DNA of 64,000 nt from Topomyia yanbarensis (GCF_030247195.1 NC_080671.1:210055945-210119944), one strand, 5' to 3'; counted from the stretch's first letter, positions 46,200-57,892 are shown. Notes: generated by a model not told the origin, from the sequence alone. Numbers and translations: made by a program.

Positions 46200-47318
46200 C
46201 AACTTGGACATCAATAGTTTTCAAAAAGATATAGGTAAGAAAAATATTGGGGTGGTCACGACTTGCCAGGACGTCCCGGACTGGCACATAGAGTGATCTA
46301 CCTCGAGCCCGAAGGGAATCTATTAGTTGGGACCTGGCAACACGGTACTCTGCGCACAGCCAAACAACATGCTCGATGTCGTGATAGCCGTTCTCACAAA
46401 CACAATGATTACTGTCAGCAAGCCCTATACGACGGAGATACGCGTCAAACGAGTAATGGTTGGACATGAGGCTTGACATCGTACGAATGTCAAGTCCCGG
46501 TTCACGTCCAAGCCCTTAAACCAAGCATTCGTTGCTACCTTCGGGATAATGGAATATAGCCACCGTTGCAGATGCCCATTGCTCCATGAAGTTTGCCAAC
46601 TATCGATCGTCCTCTGACCAGATACTGAAAAATTCGTTGAAGCAAATTGGTCTTCGTATGTGTCGCCTTCTAATGCGCCCACCTTGGCTAAAGAGTCTGC
46701 TTTCTCATTGCCTGCAATAGAGCAATGTGATGGGACCCAAACCAAGGTAATCTGGTAAGATTTTTCAGATAAAGCATTCAGATATTCTCGTATTTTCCCC
46801 AGGAAATACGGTGAGTGTTTTCCAGGCTTCGCCGCACGGATGGCCTCAATGGAGCTGAGACTGTCCGAAACGATGAAGTAATGGTCTGCGAACAGGGTGC
46901 CAATGATCCCGAGAGTATACTGAATGGCTGCTAATTCTACGACGTAAATTGAAGCAGGATCATTGAGTTTGAATGAGGCAGCAAGATTTTCGTTGAAGAT
47001 ACCGAAGCCTGTGGACCCGTCGAGAATTGATCCGTCAGTGTAGAACATTTTGGCGCAGTCGACTTGACGGTATTTATTATAGAAAATATTTGGGACCACT
47101 TGTGGGCGAATGTGATCCGGGATTCCACAAATTTCTTCCTTCATGGATGTATCGAAAAATACAGTTGGATCAGAAGTATTTAAAAGATGAGCACGGTTAA
47201 CGTTATACGAAGTTGAATTGATGTCCTGTGCCATGTAATCGAAGTACAAGGACATGAATCGGGTCTGAGAATTAAGCTCGACGAGCCTTTCGAAATTTGC
47301 AATCACCAATAGGTTCAA
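46200..47318 (-). pseudogene. I-element RNase H domain and C-terminal tail
   Basis: RNase H shows all four acidic positions in context: FYTDGS, VVELAAIQ, IVSDSLSS and GNEKADSLA, followed by WVPSHC just before the last. A frameshift near 46450 leads to the tail with HCVCENGYHDIEHVVWLC, the cysteine/histidine motif found at the end of I-clade ORF2. RNase H would remove template RNA during integration. The domain is unusually well preserved, although the rest of the element is broken. Confidence 0.83.
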
Positions 47319-47364
47319 AATATCAAATCGAATGAGCTATCGATAAGATCCCAAAATCGATTTT

Positions 47365-49115
47365 TTAGTGGAAGGACGCCCTAAACTCATCTAAACTCAT
47401 CGTATGGGTCGAGTGCATGCAACCCAAGGCAATACGCAAACAGCGATACTGGATTCTCTCTAGTTTGATGAAATGTAGGTTCGCAACGGAGCGAAAGCAG
47501 AAACAACCGTACTCCATCACTGATAATATCGTTGTTTGGTACAGCCTGATTAGGTTTCCTGGGTGGGCACCCCACCATGTTCCGGTTATTATACGAAGAC
47601 AGTTGATCCTTTGTTGGCACTTCTGTTTCAGATACCTAATGTGACATCCCCAGGTACCTTTAGAGCAGAACCAGACCCCGAGATGTTTGAATGTTGAAAC
47701 CTGAGCAATAGCTTTATCCATCTACTGAAGCTGTAGTTTTGCTGGTTCACGCTTCCTAGAAAATACAACTAGCTCAGTTTTCTCCGTAGAGCACTCGGCA
47801 CCCAGCTGGAGAGCCCAAGCAGACAATTTGTCCAAGATATTTGTTTATTTATATAAACTAATTACATTTCAGAATACGCATTATTTTAGTTTTTATCGAA
47901 TTCCTTGTCAGGTTGAAGTCAAACGCCGTCGCCACACTGTTAAACATACGCTGGAGTCCGGTAACAGCGCTCTGGCGCCCATAGTTAGTTCTCCTGAACG
48001 GGACTCTTGCAGTGGTCCTTGCAAGTCGACGGCTTTGGGACCTGTAATAGAGACCACACCGTCATCTGCAAACTGCCTTAGCGTGCAGGAATTGACAAGA
48101 CATTCGTCAATGTCATTCACGTAAAAATTGTAGAGAAGAGGGCTTAGACATGAGCCCTGGGGAAGGCCTGTAGCTAAATCGTGATGTCGATTAATCACCA
48201 TGCGAGAAATGCATTTGTTTTTCAGACAACAGGTTTAGCAGTAAAGCAGTTCGCTCACGAAGCGACAGGACACACGCCACAAAATATATTCACTATGGAT
48301 TTTGTTCTACCTATTCCAACGCTGTTGCTGTTGCCGCGTTGAAATAGGGAGAACAAAATCCATAGTGAATATTTTTTGTGGCGTGTGTCCTGTCGCCTCG
48401 TGAGCGAACTGCTTAAGTTGTTTAAAATTGATGAAAGACCATGCTGGTGCAACTTCTCATAAAGTATGTTGATAGAAACTGAATCGAAAGCCCCCCTAAT
48501 ATCTAAGAATACTGATGCCATCTGCTCTTTGTTAGCATATGCCATTTGAATTTCTGTTGAGAGCAACGCAAGGCAATCGTTCGTCCCTTTGCCTTTGCGG
48601 AAGCCAAATTGTGTATCTGACAGTAAGCCATTTGCTTCGACCCAATTGTCGAGGCGAAACAAGATAATTTTCTCGAATAACTTCCGGATACAGGATAGTA
48701 TTGCAATCGGTCGATACGAGTTGTGGTCGGAGCCTGGTTTTCATGGTTTTTGGATGGCGATGACACTCAGTTGTCTCCAATCAAGTGGGATAATGTTACC
48801 CTCAAGAAACTTATTAAATAAATTCAACAAGCGGCTCTTGGCAAAGTCTGGAAGATTCTTCAACAAGTTGAATTTGATTCTGCCTCGCCCTGGAGCTTTA
48901 TTGTTACAGAGAGCAAGTGAGAACTCCACCATCGAAAACGGTGTTTCGTTCGCGGTATTGTGAGGCGACGCGGCGCGGTAGATTTTCTGTGCCGGGGCGG
49001 AATCCGGACAAACCTTCTTGGCGAAATCGAATATCCAACGGTTTGAATATTCCACGCTCTTGTTAGTACTGTTTCGGTTTCGCATACGTCGGGCCGTGCC
49101 CCAAAGAGTGCTCAT
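47365..49115 (-). pseudogene. I-element reverse transcriptase
   Basis: Motifs in order: CNNKAPGRGRIKFNLL (relatives have GPD/GxD here), IPLDWRQLSVIAI, then in other frames FGFRKGKGTNDC, VFLDIRGAFDSV, GLPQGSCLSPLLYNFYVND and the catalytic FADDGVV (about 48070-48090). The thumb region (47721-47365) has HLGVWFCSKGTWGCH. The frame is broken several times and by the MITE at 48245-48413. Confidence 0.82.
48245..48413. mobile_element. 169-bp palindromic MITE, TAA/TTA target duplication
   Basis: Arms of about 75 bp share AGCAGTTCGCTCACGA, GCGACAGGACACACGCCAC and TTCACTATGGATTTTGTTC. TAA lies at 48242-48244 and 48414-48416. Removing the element and one duplication restores the RT frame across LNN/LLLNLLSEK. 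The TWA-type target points to PIF/Harbinger. Confidence 0.9.
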
Positions 49116-49198
49116 CTATGTCTCTCTTATTAAACCGTCGACAAACCGGCGCCAGTAACTGCGTTTTTTGTCTTTCAATAAATTTTTCATTCGCTTTT

Positions 49199-49771
49199 CT
49201 AATATCGCGTACAGTCTAACTCGTCGTTCCGGAAGGCTTTATACGCGGCAACTTTCTCCGCGTACACGTGTGAGCACTCTTTGTCCCACCACGGGTTGGA
49301 AGAACGTTTTTGGGTACCGTGAGAGTTAAAGTATCCAAGAAGCAGGCGGGACGAGGGAAGGTATTCAACCACGTTCGAGAATCTTCGATATCCCATCATG
49401 GCCCTAAGAGGAATGTAAACAGAAGCAATGCAAAGATCTTTGCCTTTGATTGTTGTTTGACAACCGACAACTTCAATGCCTAGCGTCGAAGGGAGATTGA
49501 TTCGATTGAAGGAGTAGCACTTTTTGATCCCTAAAAGTACCCCTCCATATGAGTCTTCTCGATCCAAGCTGCTAATGTTAAAATCATGGAAGTTGAGGTT
49601 TATATTAGAAGTGAGCCATGTTTCACATAGGGAAAATGCATCATGATTGTAATTTAGCAAGTAATTGTAATTTAGCAAGTGTTTTAATGAATCAATTTTG
49701 GGGATAATACTTCTGCAGTTCCATTGCAAAATAGTGATCAGATCCGCCATCGAAGGATACGATCGCTGCAA
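49199..49771 (-). pseudogene. I-element endonuclease (APE-type), internally deleted
   Basis: Starts ILQWNCRSI, then FSLCETWL (catalytic Glu), CIASVYIPL and LLLGYFNSHG, where relatives have GDFN; here the Asp codon has become Tyr. It then jumps to SNPWWDKECSHVYAEK, so the SDH-containing end is missing. The 12-base direct repeat LLNYNYLLNYN near 49670 is a small duplication. It would nick target DNA; inactive here. Confidence 0.8.
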
Positions 49772-49859
49772 GGAGGGGCCATTGTTCAGTCAACTGTTTT
49801 AAAAATGTTCTTACTGTTGGTAGAATAGCAACCAGCAAGCTTTTCAGAGAATCGGTAAT

Positions 49860-50760
49860 GTTGAAAGCTGTAAATATCCAGTCCACAATGTCAGAGAATT
49901 TAAGGAATCCCGTTTTAGGTTGAGTTCTGACTGTAAAATGGGAGCACTTGGGATTTTTGGTGCCCCGGGGAGTGCTGGGAACTCCTGGTTGTATCTTAAT
50001 TTCCCAAAACCAGGAGATATTATCTTCAGATTTGTAGCAGCACTTCTAGTTGATGAATTATTTTTATATTGTGCCCTTGTTTGGGACATCCTAGGTTCAG
50101 GTGAGTTTGGATTAGGTCTTTTCCTAGAGTTTCCAAGCGGAGCCAAAGAATTCCCCTCGCAAGGGTCGTTGGAGGCGTTATCGTCAGTTGGAAAGAAAGC
50201 GAATGGGTTTTCGGAGATAAGTGGAACAGCTCTTTTAAGCATTTCTGCGTAAGAGCGTCTGAAGCGATCTTTGGCGGATCAAAAGTGCATGCGGATTCTC
50301 CCCACAGTAAACACACTTCTCTGCGGACCTACTGCAAATATCATCCCGCTTGGCGTTTGTCACATTTACCGCACCGTTGCTTATTGCTACAATAGGTGGC
50401 CGTGTAATCTAGCTGCTTGCAATTCATGGCCCGCGGTACAAACAGACGTACAGGTAGACGAGCTCCTCCCACTTCAACGTAGATTGGAAGTGCAGATCCA
50501 GCGAAGGTTACGCGAAACGAGTCTGATGGATAGTAATTCTCATCTTCGATGGACTTTGAGTGCAATTGCTTGCACTCAAAAATCTTCACTGATTGAAGGT
50601 TAGGGTCCTTAAAGCGGCCAACCCCATCATTCATCAGATCATCGACAGTTAGACCCGCATCACTTACCATACCGTCGATATCCACATCACGAGAAGGAAC
50701 GTAGACGCGATACTCCAGCGTTAAGAGGCTATTGCCAACGATACCATTGGCCTGTTTCAA
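49860..50760 (-). pseudogene. I-element ORF1 with zinc knuckles
   Basis: The N-terminal part (50760-50343) shows YRVYVPSRDVDIDG and YVEVGGARLPVRLFVPR, ending CSNKQRCGKC, the first knuckle. After a frameshift the next knuckle CVYCGENPHAL is visible near 50290. A Ser/Pro/Asn-rich tail (50242-49860) follows. The product would bind element RNA. Broken by frameshifts. Confidence 0.78.
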
Positions 50761-51200
50761 GTCAGTAACGACTACGCGCAGTTTATCCTATTGAACCTTT
50801 TGTCGTGACTAACGACTTACCTTTCAATATAGGGGCCACTTTTCAAAATTTCGAAAGAAAAATGATGTAAGATTTTGAACGCTTATATCTTTTGTTGTAC
50901 TGGATGTAATGGTATGGATTTAATCAATTTCTTCGGCATTTTGTCGAAAATATTATCAACGGAAAAGGTGCTTTGAAAAATCATTCGAAAACGACTCGGA
51001 AAAGTGAAAATTCCCGCACAGAACCGTCAATATGGTGCACCAACCAAACAATAAAATGATGAAAAGTTTTAAATATAGGTCCATTACATGTTTGTTCCTT
51101 TGATTATTCGTATTGGGTTGCTTTACGAGAGTAGTTGGTGGGGGAACGCCGGCATATTCGTTTTGGTTATGCCATTAGAAACCGGACGGAAAGGAAAGGC

Positions 51201-51600
51201 TCATGCACGGCACGAGAATGAGTGAGAAAGCGATAGTAGTGCATATTAGCGAAAGCGTTACGTACATTTTGAACCTTAATAACAGGTTTTTGCAAATCAT
51301 TCCAAGAAAATCAGTGAATGTGGCAACTCTACCACTAAGCGAAAGCTACACCAAAACGAATGATGAAAATATTTTCATTTATCGCACAAAAGGAGGGCCT
51401 TTCATCTGCATCGAAAAGTTTATAAATAGGAACGCCTTGATGCAAAGCGTGCTCATTCGGTGTGAGCTGCGAAAGGGGAATGATCATATGTGTGTACGCA
51501 GTAAAAACAATCGTCGGCAAGGATTGAATTGTTTCAAAAGATTCTCGTCTATCAACATAGTTATCTACTAACCGTCCTTATTAGGACCGATGCAAAATGG
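51201..51600 (+). other. TATA-to-stem-loop unit related to histone gene flanks
   Basis: Holds GTGGCAACTCTACCACTAAG, ACACCAAAACGAATGATGA, a TATA-like TTTATAAATAGG at 51419, ATTCGGTGTGAGCTGCGAA, and a histone-type hairpin about 155 bp later (51573-51588). Related units are at 55750-56005 and 56100-56365. No histone reading frame lies between TATA and hairpin. Best read as a histone gene reduced to its promoter and 3' end, or a short non-coding unit. Confidence 0.6.
51573..51588 (+). promoter_or_regulatory. Histone-type stem-loop, decayed
   Basis: CGTCCTTATTAGGACC: loop and inner stem kept, outer pair C-C mismatched against the consensus GG..CC. Confidence 0.55.
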
Positions 51601-51825
51601 TAAAAGAATTTAATTAGAAAGTTTCTAGTCTAGTCTACACATACACAGCCAATACATGTAGGGATCCTGGAAAATTGCAGGCGTTCACCCACAACTTTTC
51701 TTGTCATTATTAATGTTGGTGGCACATATTGAATATGACACAAGGATTAAAGCGGTCAGGCCAACTGTGCAGCGTACAAAATAAAGATGATTCAAAATTA
51801 TACGGCAATAATTTTTTTTTTCGAG

Positions 51826-53460
51826 AGTTGTCCTACTGGAGCTGTAGAGCTAGGTTCTCGGAAGGGCTCCCCGTCAGAATCACATACTACAATTTGCAGA
51901 CGAAACAGGCAATGTCACCCAATAAAACACTGCATTAGGCCAATTGTAGCGGGCCGTGATTCTGAATGTGATATTCATTGTACGGTTCAGGTATGTGCGG
52001 GCGTAGGGACTCGCGATCGCGTGTATCATCGCGAAGGGCTCGAACATTTGTACGTTAACGTGCTCGATCGCGTGTGCGTTTGTATGTCGCGTGTGCGTTT
52101 GTATGTCGCGTGTGCGTTTGTATGTCGCGTGTGCGTTTGTATGTCGCGTGTGCGTTTGTATGTCGCGTGCGCGTTTGTATGTCGCGTGTGCTAACGTGCA
52201 TGAACTTCGCGTGTATAAATTCTATTTGATAACCGTGTGCCTTTCGTATATTCGCGTGTGTTCTAGAATGATCGTGCGCGGACCGTGAATCTGATTTTAA
52301 TTTTTGATTTTTGGTGTACGGTTCAGATTCCAGAAGAAAGTGGGTTCTTACATATCATTAGAATTCCCATTCATGTCGCCGTAGAACGCGTGGTCTAGTG
52401 GATATGAGCTTTATTTTTTTTTTGATTGATCCAACTGAATGTATGGACCTAAATTGCTAGAATGAAGGCTAAAGATTTCCGGACGTGACCGATTCATGAT
52501 CGCGCGCGCTTGCGGGTTCGCGTTTGAGACCGCGTTTGTAACGTCGTAAGTACTAAAACGTTCACACAATTGCCGGAGTGTTATCAAGTTTACGCGATCT
52601 CGGGCATAGGTGTGCGTAGATGATCGCAAAGGGCTTAAGCGTTCGTATGTTGACGTGTTTGTCGCGTATGCTCGCGCGTATGTGACTTCGCGCGTATGTG
52701 ACTTCGCGTGCATAAATTCGATTTTGAAACCCTGCGGCCATTCATATATTCGCGGACCGTCATTCCGATCTTTAGCTTTCGGTGTACGGATCACATTCTG
52801 ACAGGGAGAGAGTTACTCCATATCACTAGAGTTTCCGGTCATGTCGCCATGGAACGTTTTATTTAGTGGATATGGGAGTTATTTTCCAATTTTATTTTTT
52901 TTTTTATTAATTAACAAGGACCTAGATTGTTGGTACCGAGGATAGAGACTTCTGGACGATCCCGATTCATGATGGCACGAGCGCGGGAGTTTGTAGGTTG
53001 ACGCTTGAGATCGTGTTGCTAAGTTTATGAGTGCTGAGATTTTCACCTTATCACCGGGGTGTAATCACGTTTGCGAGTTCGTGGGCGTAGGTTGCTTGGA
53101 AAATCGCGAGGGGCTCTAACGTTTGTGCGCTGACGTGATTTTGTAACGTGTGTTCTTGAATGGTCGCGCGAACCGTGAGTCTGATATTAAATTTTCGGTG
53201 CGCGGTTAGAATTCTGGCAGAGAGTGGGATCGTTTATATCGATAGGGTTCCCGGTCATGTCGCCATGAGACGTGTTGTCTAATAGGTATGAGCGTATTTT
53301 CTTAATTGGTCCAGCTAAAGGCATGAACATAGACTTCTAGGATCAAGGATAGACTTCCGGACGTGATCGATACGTAACCGCGTGCGCGAGGGCTTTTTTA
53401 TAGGTTCATGCTTGAGACCGCGTTTGAGAATGTGTGAGTGTTAAGACGTTCACTATCACC
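51826..53460 (+). repeat. Diverged satellite array, monomer about 420-470 bp
   Basis: Repeated landmarks: GTCGCCGTAGAACGCG (52374), GTCGCCATGGAACG (52842), GTCGCCATGAGACG (53260); and GCGGACCGTGAATCTGA (52279), GCGGACCGTCATTCC (52753), GCGAACCGTGAGTCTGA (53167). Units differ in length and are strongly diverged. The repeat split by the gypsy element (5263-5619 plus 35065-35382) belongs to the same family in inverse orientation. Confidence 0.82.
52069..52190 (+). repeat. 19-bp tandem repeat, about six copies
   Basis: GCGTGTGCGTTTGTATGTC repeated head to tail with one variant (GTGCGCG). It lies inside the first satellite monomer; the 35.1-kb copy has only one unit, so the array expanded or contracted here. 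Confidence 0.92.
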
Positions 53461-55160
53461 ATCTTTGTTGGCCCAGCTGAAGGCGGGTGTATAATGGCAG
53501 TATAGGACTCGAAAAGAAGAAATAAAAGACAATATATGAGAGACGTAATAGATTAGATAGGTACAAGATACAGCTGAAGTTATGATCATCACATGAGACA
53601 TACATTAGTACTTCAAACACTACTAATACTTGAATAGCCAATCACCACACATAGCACATCCTTTCTCAATTATCTATTTGTTATTGGTTGATTGTTGGTT
53701 ATGAGCTGGTAAATAGAGGAAAGGTATAGAACAGAAAAAAGGCTCATATCAGCCCTCCCGGCCTCCTCGACACACCACTATCGAGGCGTATTGTAATCAA
53801 CATCTTGAAGCGGGCTTCTTATATAAATCAAATCCTCAGTAGTCATAATGTTTGGTGGATTATTAACATGAGAACTAATTAACCTTTAGTAGTAGAACTT
53901 GGTGCAAATAAAAACTAAAAAGAGCGAAGGTCCTTATATTTAGATAACTCTATTGAATCTATTGTGGCTTGATGATGTTTACAATACCGTCAATCCCATC
54001 AACCTGCGAGAGGGAAAATTATACGGCCATAAAATTATTCATTTAATGAATAATTTAATCAACGGATTATTTTGAACCTTGAATAAGGAAGAAACGTGGA
54101 CAACCGTTTCAATTTGATGGGGTTTTAATAAAGCGGTGGGAGTGACTTTGCTAAGAGGGTTAATGTCACTCCTTTGGTTCCTGGGATGGGATGGGACAGA
54201 GGTATTTGGCCCTGTCCTGACTAATACGCCTAAGTTATAGCGCCTTTAATCGCTCTCTGAAACATTGATAGAGAAATTTAGCGAAATCAGTTTAATAGTA
54301 TTAAACATAATGAAAAAAACCGTGAGCCATAGCACTGAAATAAGAGCAAGGATTTGCAATATACTATCGTAAAACCAGAAGTGGCGGTATCATTAATCAC
54401 ATCGTACGGACATCTTCTTGTGTTATGCTGGCAGGAGTCGATCATAGGCAAAGTTACTGGGAGTCTACCAGCATGTCACTTAACATAGGACGATTCGTCC
54501 CTATTTTCCACGAGGACCGACAAAAGAATAGTCATTGTCAAAAGAAAAAAAATCTGACGAAAAAGTAGTTGAAATTGTTCAAGCCTAAATAATTATGTAT
54601 GTATTCTTTAACATTTTAAGTATTTGTTCTTTAATGCTTAAAGTTTCAATGGTAAGCAACTGGTTTCACACAGAAAGAGAGATAGGGGAAAGAGTTTGCT
54701 AAGTAATAAATTATATTCGTATTTACACGTGATTCAAAATATTTACATGACAACGGAATACCCGAAACACTATTGTTAGCGAAACGGTGGAATCCTTCAA
54801 ATTATTGCTTATCTCACGACATATTGTAGAGCCAAATATAATAACACAAGATCACGAGGAAGTTTGGAGGGAATATTGAAAATATTCACTTCAGTTATTT
54901 GAAGGCTAAATATTATCATTGAATTATCAGCATCGTGTGAACACGTTAGTTGAAAATTTAATAAAAATAAATATCAGCAAAACCAAACAGGAAGAAACAC
55001 TTGGCGTACTTTGCAAGACTAAACTAAAATATAAGTACTGAAGAAAACGTTGAGGTTCGGTACACATAAACTTTAACTGTTTGCGTATTTTGTTGTTGAG
55101 GAACTGTTTGAGATGGCCATAACAATTCAAGGAAGAAAGAGAAATTAATGAAATATCACA
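53461..55160. other. No gene recognised
   Basis: AT-rich, with small unrecognised open frames only. A slightly GC-richer patch (54120-54250, GGGATGGGATGGGACAGAGG) may be a retroelement UTR, unproven. Confidence 0.45.
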
Positions 55161-55169
55161 AAATCTATA

Positions 55170-55347
55170 GGTTGGGTGTATGGCTCCGCAGTACCATTCC
55201 TAACCAAAAACAAAGCATCCTGCCCCCATCAGACGCTTCGGTTCCATTGGGACCTTTTTCAAAGTCCCAAACGGAGCGAAACGTCGGATGAAGACAAAAC
55301 AGTCTGCTTCCGCTCAAAAACTAGACTGCAAAGCCATACACCCAACC
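55170..55347. mobile_element. 178-bp MITE, TA-flanked, with internal hairpin
   Basis: Ends GGTTGGGTGTATGGCTCCGC / GGTTGGGTGTATGGCTTTGC, with TA at 55168-55169 and 55348-55349. A second inverted pair lies inside: GACGCTTCGGTTCCATTGGGA against the inverse of TCCCAAACGGAGCGAAACGTC. Non-coding. Confidence 0.85.
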
Positions 55348-55984
55348 TAAAAATTGGAAACAGTCGACTCCAGTTCAAAACACCACAAGATCATAGAATC
55401 AAATCAAATAAAAAAAAATTCACTTATCTCCAGCAAGTTCGTTTCGATCGATACCACTCGCACGATGCATCTGGTCGTAGACAACAGCAGAGTTCGCTAT
55501 TTGTTCACGAGACTTCCAATAATGCTCCCAGAGCCGAGATTGTCAACCGCGTGGGGCAATCGGATAACGGTGAATTGTTTAGACTGCTTCCGATGGTAGT
55601 TCTTCCGGCACAATTATGTACACAACTCACTTGAAAAATTATATCGAATAAAAAATGAATTTAATTAGACTGTTTCTTTCGTTAACTAGTATTAAGTTTG
55701 CGCTTGTTAATTCTGTACTTTTATCAGTGAATCATAAGAAAATGTTTTTCTAATCTACAAACCCGAAGGTTTTTGCAAATCCTTTTAAGAAAATCAGTGA
55801 ATGTGGCAACTCTACCACTAAGCAAAAGCTACACCAAAACGAATGATGAAAAGATTTTCATTTATCGCACAAAAGGAGGGCCTTCCATCTGCAACAAAAA
55901 TTTAATAAATAGGAACGCCAAATCGTCAAGGTTTGAATCGTTTCAAAAGATTCTCGTCCTGTATCACCATAGTTATCTACAAAC

Positions 55985-56000
55985 CGTCCTTATTAGGACG
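55985..56000 (+). promoter_or_regulatory. Histone-like stem-loop, compensatory outer pair
   Basis: CGTCCTTATTAGGACG: the outer G-C pair of the consensus is inverted to C-G, so the 6-bp stem is still fully paired. Confidence 0.55.
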
Positions 56001-56344
56001 AATGCAAAATGGAAAAAAAATTAATTAGAAAGTTTCTTTTATTAACTAGTATTAAGTTTGCGCTTGTTAATTCTGTACTTTTACCAGTGAATCATAAGAA
56101 AATGTTTTTCTAATCTACAAACCCGAAGGTTTTTGCATATCCTTCTAAGAAAATCAGTGAAAAAGGCCTTTCATCTGCATCGAAAAGTTTATAAATAGGA
56201 ACGCCTTGATGCAAAGCGTGCTCATTCGGTGTGAGCTGCGAAAGGGGAAGGATCATATGTGTGTACGCAGAAAAAACAATCGTCGGCAAGGTTTGAATTG
56301 TTTCAAAAGATTCTCGTCCTGTATCAACATAGTTATCTACAAAC

Positions 56345-56360
56345 CGTCCTTATTAGGACG
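56345..56360 (+). promoter_or_regulatory. Histone-like stem-loop, compensatory outer pair
   Basis: CGTCCTTATTAGGACG, the same hairpin as at 55985. It ends the second direct repeat unit and lies about 157 bp after TTTATAAATAGG (56188). Confidence 0.55.
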
Positions 56361-57105
56361 AATGAAAAATGCAAAAAGACGGGTTGGTAATGTATATGAC
56401 ATAACAGGGATGTCGTGACCATACTTCGAAGTTATTTCAAATCTTGCAAACCATAAATTGACATAATTTCAATGATTGTTCCTATATGAATGAAATGACA
56501 AATTTTTAGGTCAACGCGGCAATAACTTTGCAATTTATAGAAAAATTTTATATTTTTAGTTATCATATATTAACTGTCATCTCTTCCAAACAACTTAACC
56601 CTCTGCTGCCAACCCCGTGGTTTTGCAGGGTTAAGGAGAATCATTGTAAAATGTCCAATACACGATTTTATGTTGTTACCTCCACTAAAACACTTCAGAA
56701 CACTCCCACCTGTCATACATGTCCATTGTCTGCTTGTTGAAATCATTATACGAAATTATTGACCTGTATTCAATGCGGAGAACTCGGTAATAAAATTGTT
56801 TTGCTGAATATACTAACACACGGATCCCCAGGAAAATTTCGCTGAGCACGGTGAATCGAACTTAATGCGTAAAATTTAGCCATTTGAAAGAAATACAAGC
56901 AGAATTTTAAGAATATGATCATCGTGGTTATGTCCCGGACATTACCCGCCCCTAGTTCTTTGCTAAGCGTGTTCATTTCTGTACGCCAGGAAAAAGATTC
57001 CGATGGTCGTTTCGAGAGATTTTTACATTGATATTTCAAAGCAAGAAAATAGGAACGAGCTTAGAATCCAGCGCATCCCCTATCAACGCAGACGCCAACA
57101 ACAAA

Positions 57106-57121
57106 GGTTCTTTTCAGAACC
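57106..57121 (+). promoter_or_regulatory. Histone-type 3' stem-loop
   Basis: GGTTCTTTTCAGAACC followed by ACCA: full consensus match. The block 57055-57250 is closely related to 41555-41745, including the flanking ATTACAAATCAAACG and ACTCCGGTTATGTCC words. No histone frame lies immediately upstream. Confidence 0.78.
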
Positions 57122-57621
57122 ACCATAGTTATTATAAAGAATAACTTGAAACATTCCCACATATTTCATTGAGTATCATTCGATTTGAATTACAAATCAA
57201 ACGAGTAGTCACGACACTCCGGTTATGTCCTAGACATTACCCACCCAACTTTTTTGAATCTCGGTTACAGCCGAGTAACGTTTTGTCAGCTCCCATGCAA
57301 CAGTTAAGCTGTTTAACGGTTTATTTTTGGGCCGAAAGTATACCACCCAAAGACCAGCGGATCCATCCTGGTAAATTTTAACTCGGGCTGCTAAGAGACA
57401 TTGGGGGAAAGTGGGGGAAGTGGATCGTCCATAACATCATCTGTCTCCGAATCAAATAGGTGTTCCTCTTCCCCATAAGGTTCATCTTCGGAGTGTGATC
57501 CTTCTGTTTATTCCAATTTGTTGCGGGAGCAACACGCTCGACCGCACTATTTAACTTAAATCAAAATAAAAAAATCAAAAGCGATAAAAAAAGAAATTAT
57601 CGATAAGAAAAGTAAAATGAT

Positions 57622-57650
57622 GGGTGGGTAATGTCAGAGACATAACCGGA
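57622..57650 (+). repeat. Dispersed GGGTAATGTC...GACATAACCGG word
   Basis: GGGTGGGTAATGTCAGAGACA then TAACCGGAGTG. Related words at 39357 and 56383 (same strand) and 41708, 56930 and 57209 (inverse). Contains the small palindrome TGTCNNNGACA. It accompanies the histone-related blocks in this window, but its role is unknown. Confidence 0.6.
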
Positions 57651-57892
57651 GTGAAGTAGAATACACTTTAGACCGGTAAATTCTGCTCTGGAATAAGCAA
57701 TTTCTATGCGATTTTGTCGACTTTACCACATTCATAGTTTATTTGGAGTATTTTTGGAATTATCAAGTTGACAATTTGCAACATTCTTTGAAAATATTGT
57801 TGAACTTTTATGAATGAAGGCACGCAAACGAGCGTTTAACCGTCGTCCTACTGCCAGCATCAGAGAAGTAGCAGATCAGCATTTTTCGCTAC

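Larger units (their letters stand above)
45728..50785 (-). mobile_element. I-clade non-LTR retrotransposon, degenerate
   Basis: Minus-strand element with ORF1 (about 50760-49860), endonuclease (49771-49199), RT (about 49115-47900), a thumb region (47721-47365), RNase H (47318-46425), a C-terminal zinc-like tail (46479-46200) and a 3' end reading CGGCCTCGTTAAGCTACCGC then TTGGGCCTAAATAAA on the minus strand. The RNase H domain is the hallmark of the I group. 5' truncated near 50785. Frameshifts and stops occur throughout. Confidence 0.85.
55670..56375 (+). repeat. Two direct copies of a TATA-to-stem-loop unit
   Basis: Copies about 55670-56005 and 56030-56365 share ACTAGTATTAAGTTTGCGC, TTAATTCTGTACTTTTA, CTACAAACCCGAAGG, AATAGGAACGCC and a hairpin. 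The second copy lacks the ACTCTACCACTAAG block, while the first lacks the CATTCGGTGTGAGCTGCG block; together they cover the 51.2-kb unit. The left boundary includes GAAAGTTTCTTT. Confidence 0.75.

Noticed and set aside
52069..52190. Possible CRISPR-like array
   Set aside because: Units are contiguous 19-bp repeats with no unique spacers, in an insect-type genome.
51787..52194. 135-codon open frame rich in VCVCMSRVRLYVACAF repeats
   Set aside because: It is only the translation of the 19-bp tandem repeat; no independent coding signal.
56630..56660. tRNA-like sequence around CCCCGTGGTTTTGCAGGG
   Set aside because: No cloverleaf with A and B boxes could be formed.
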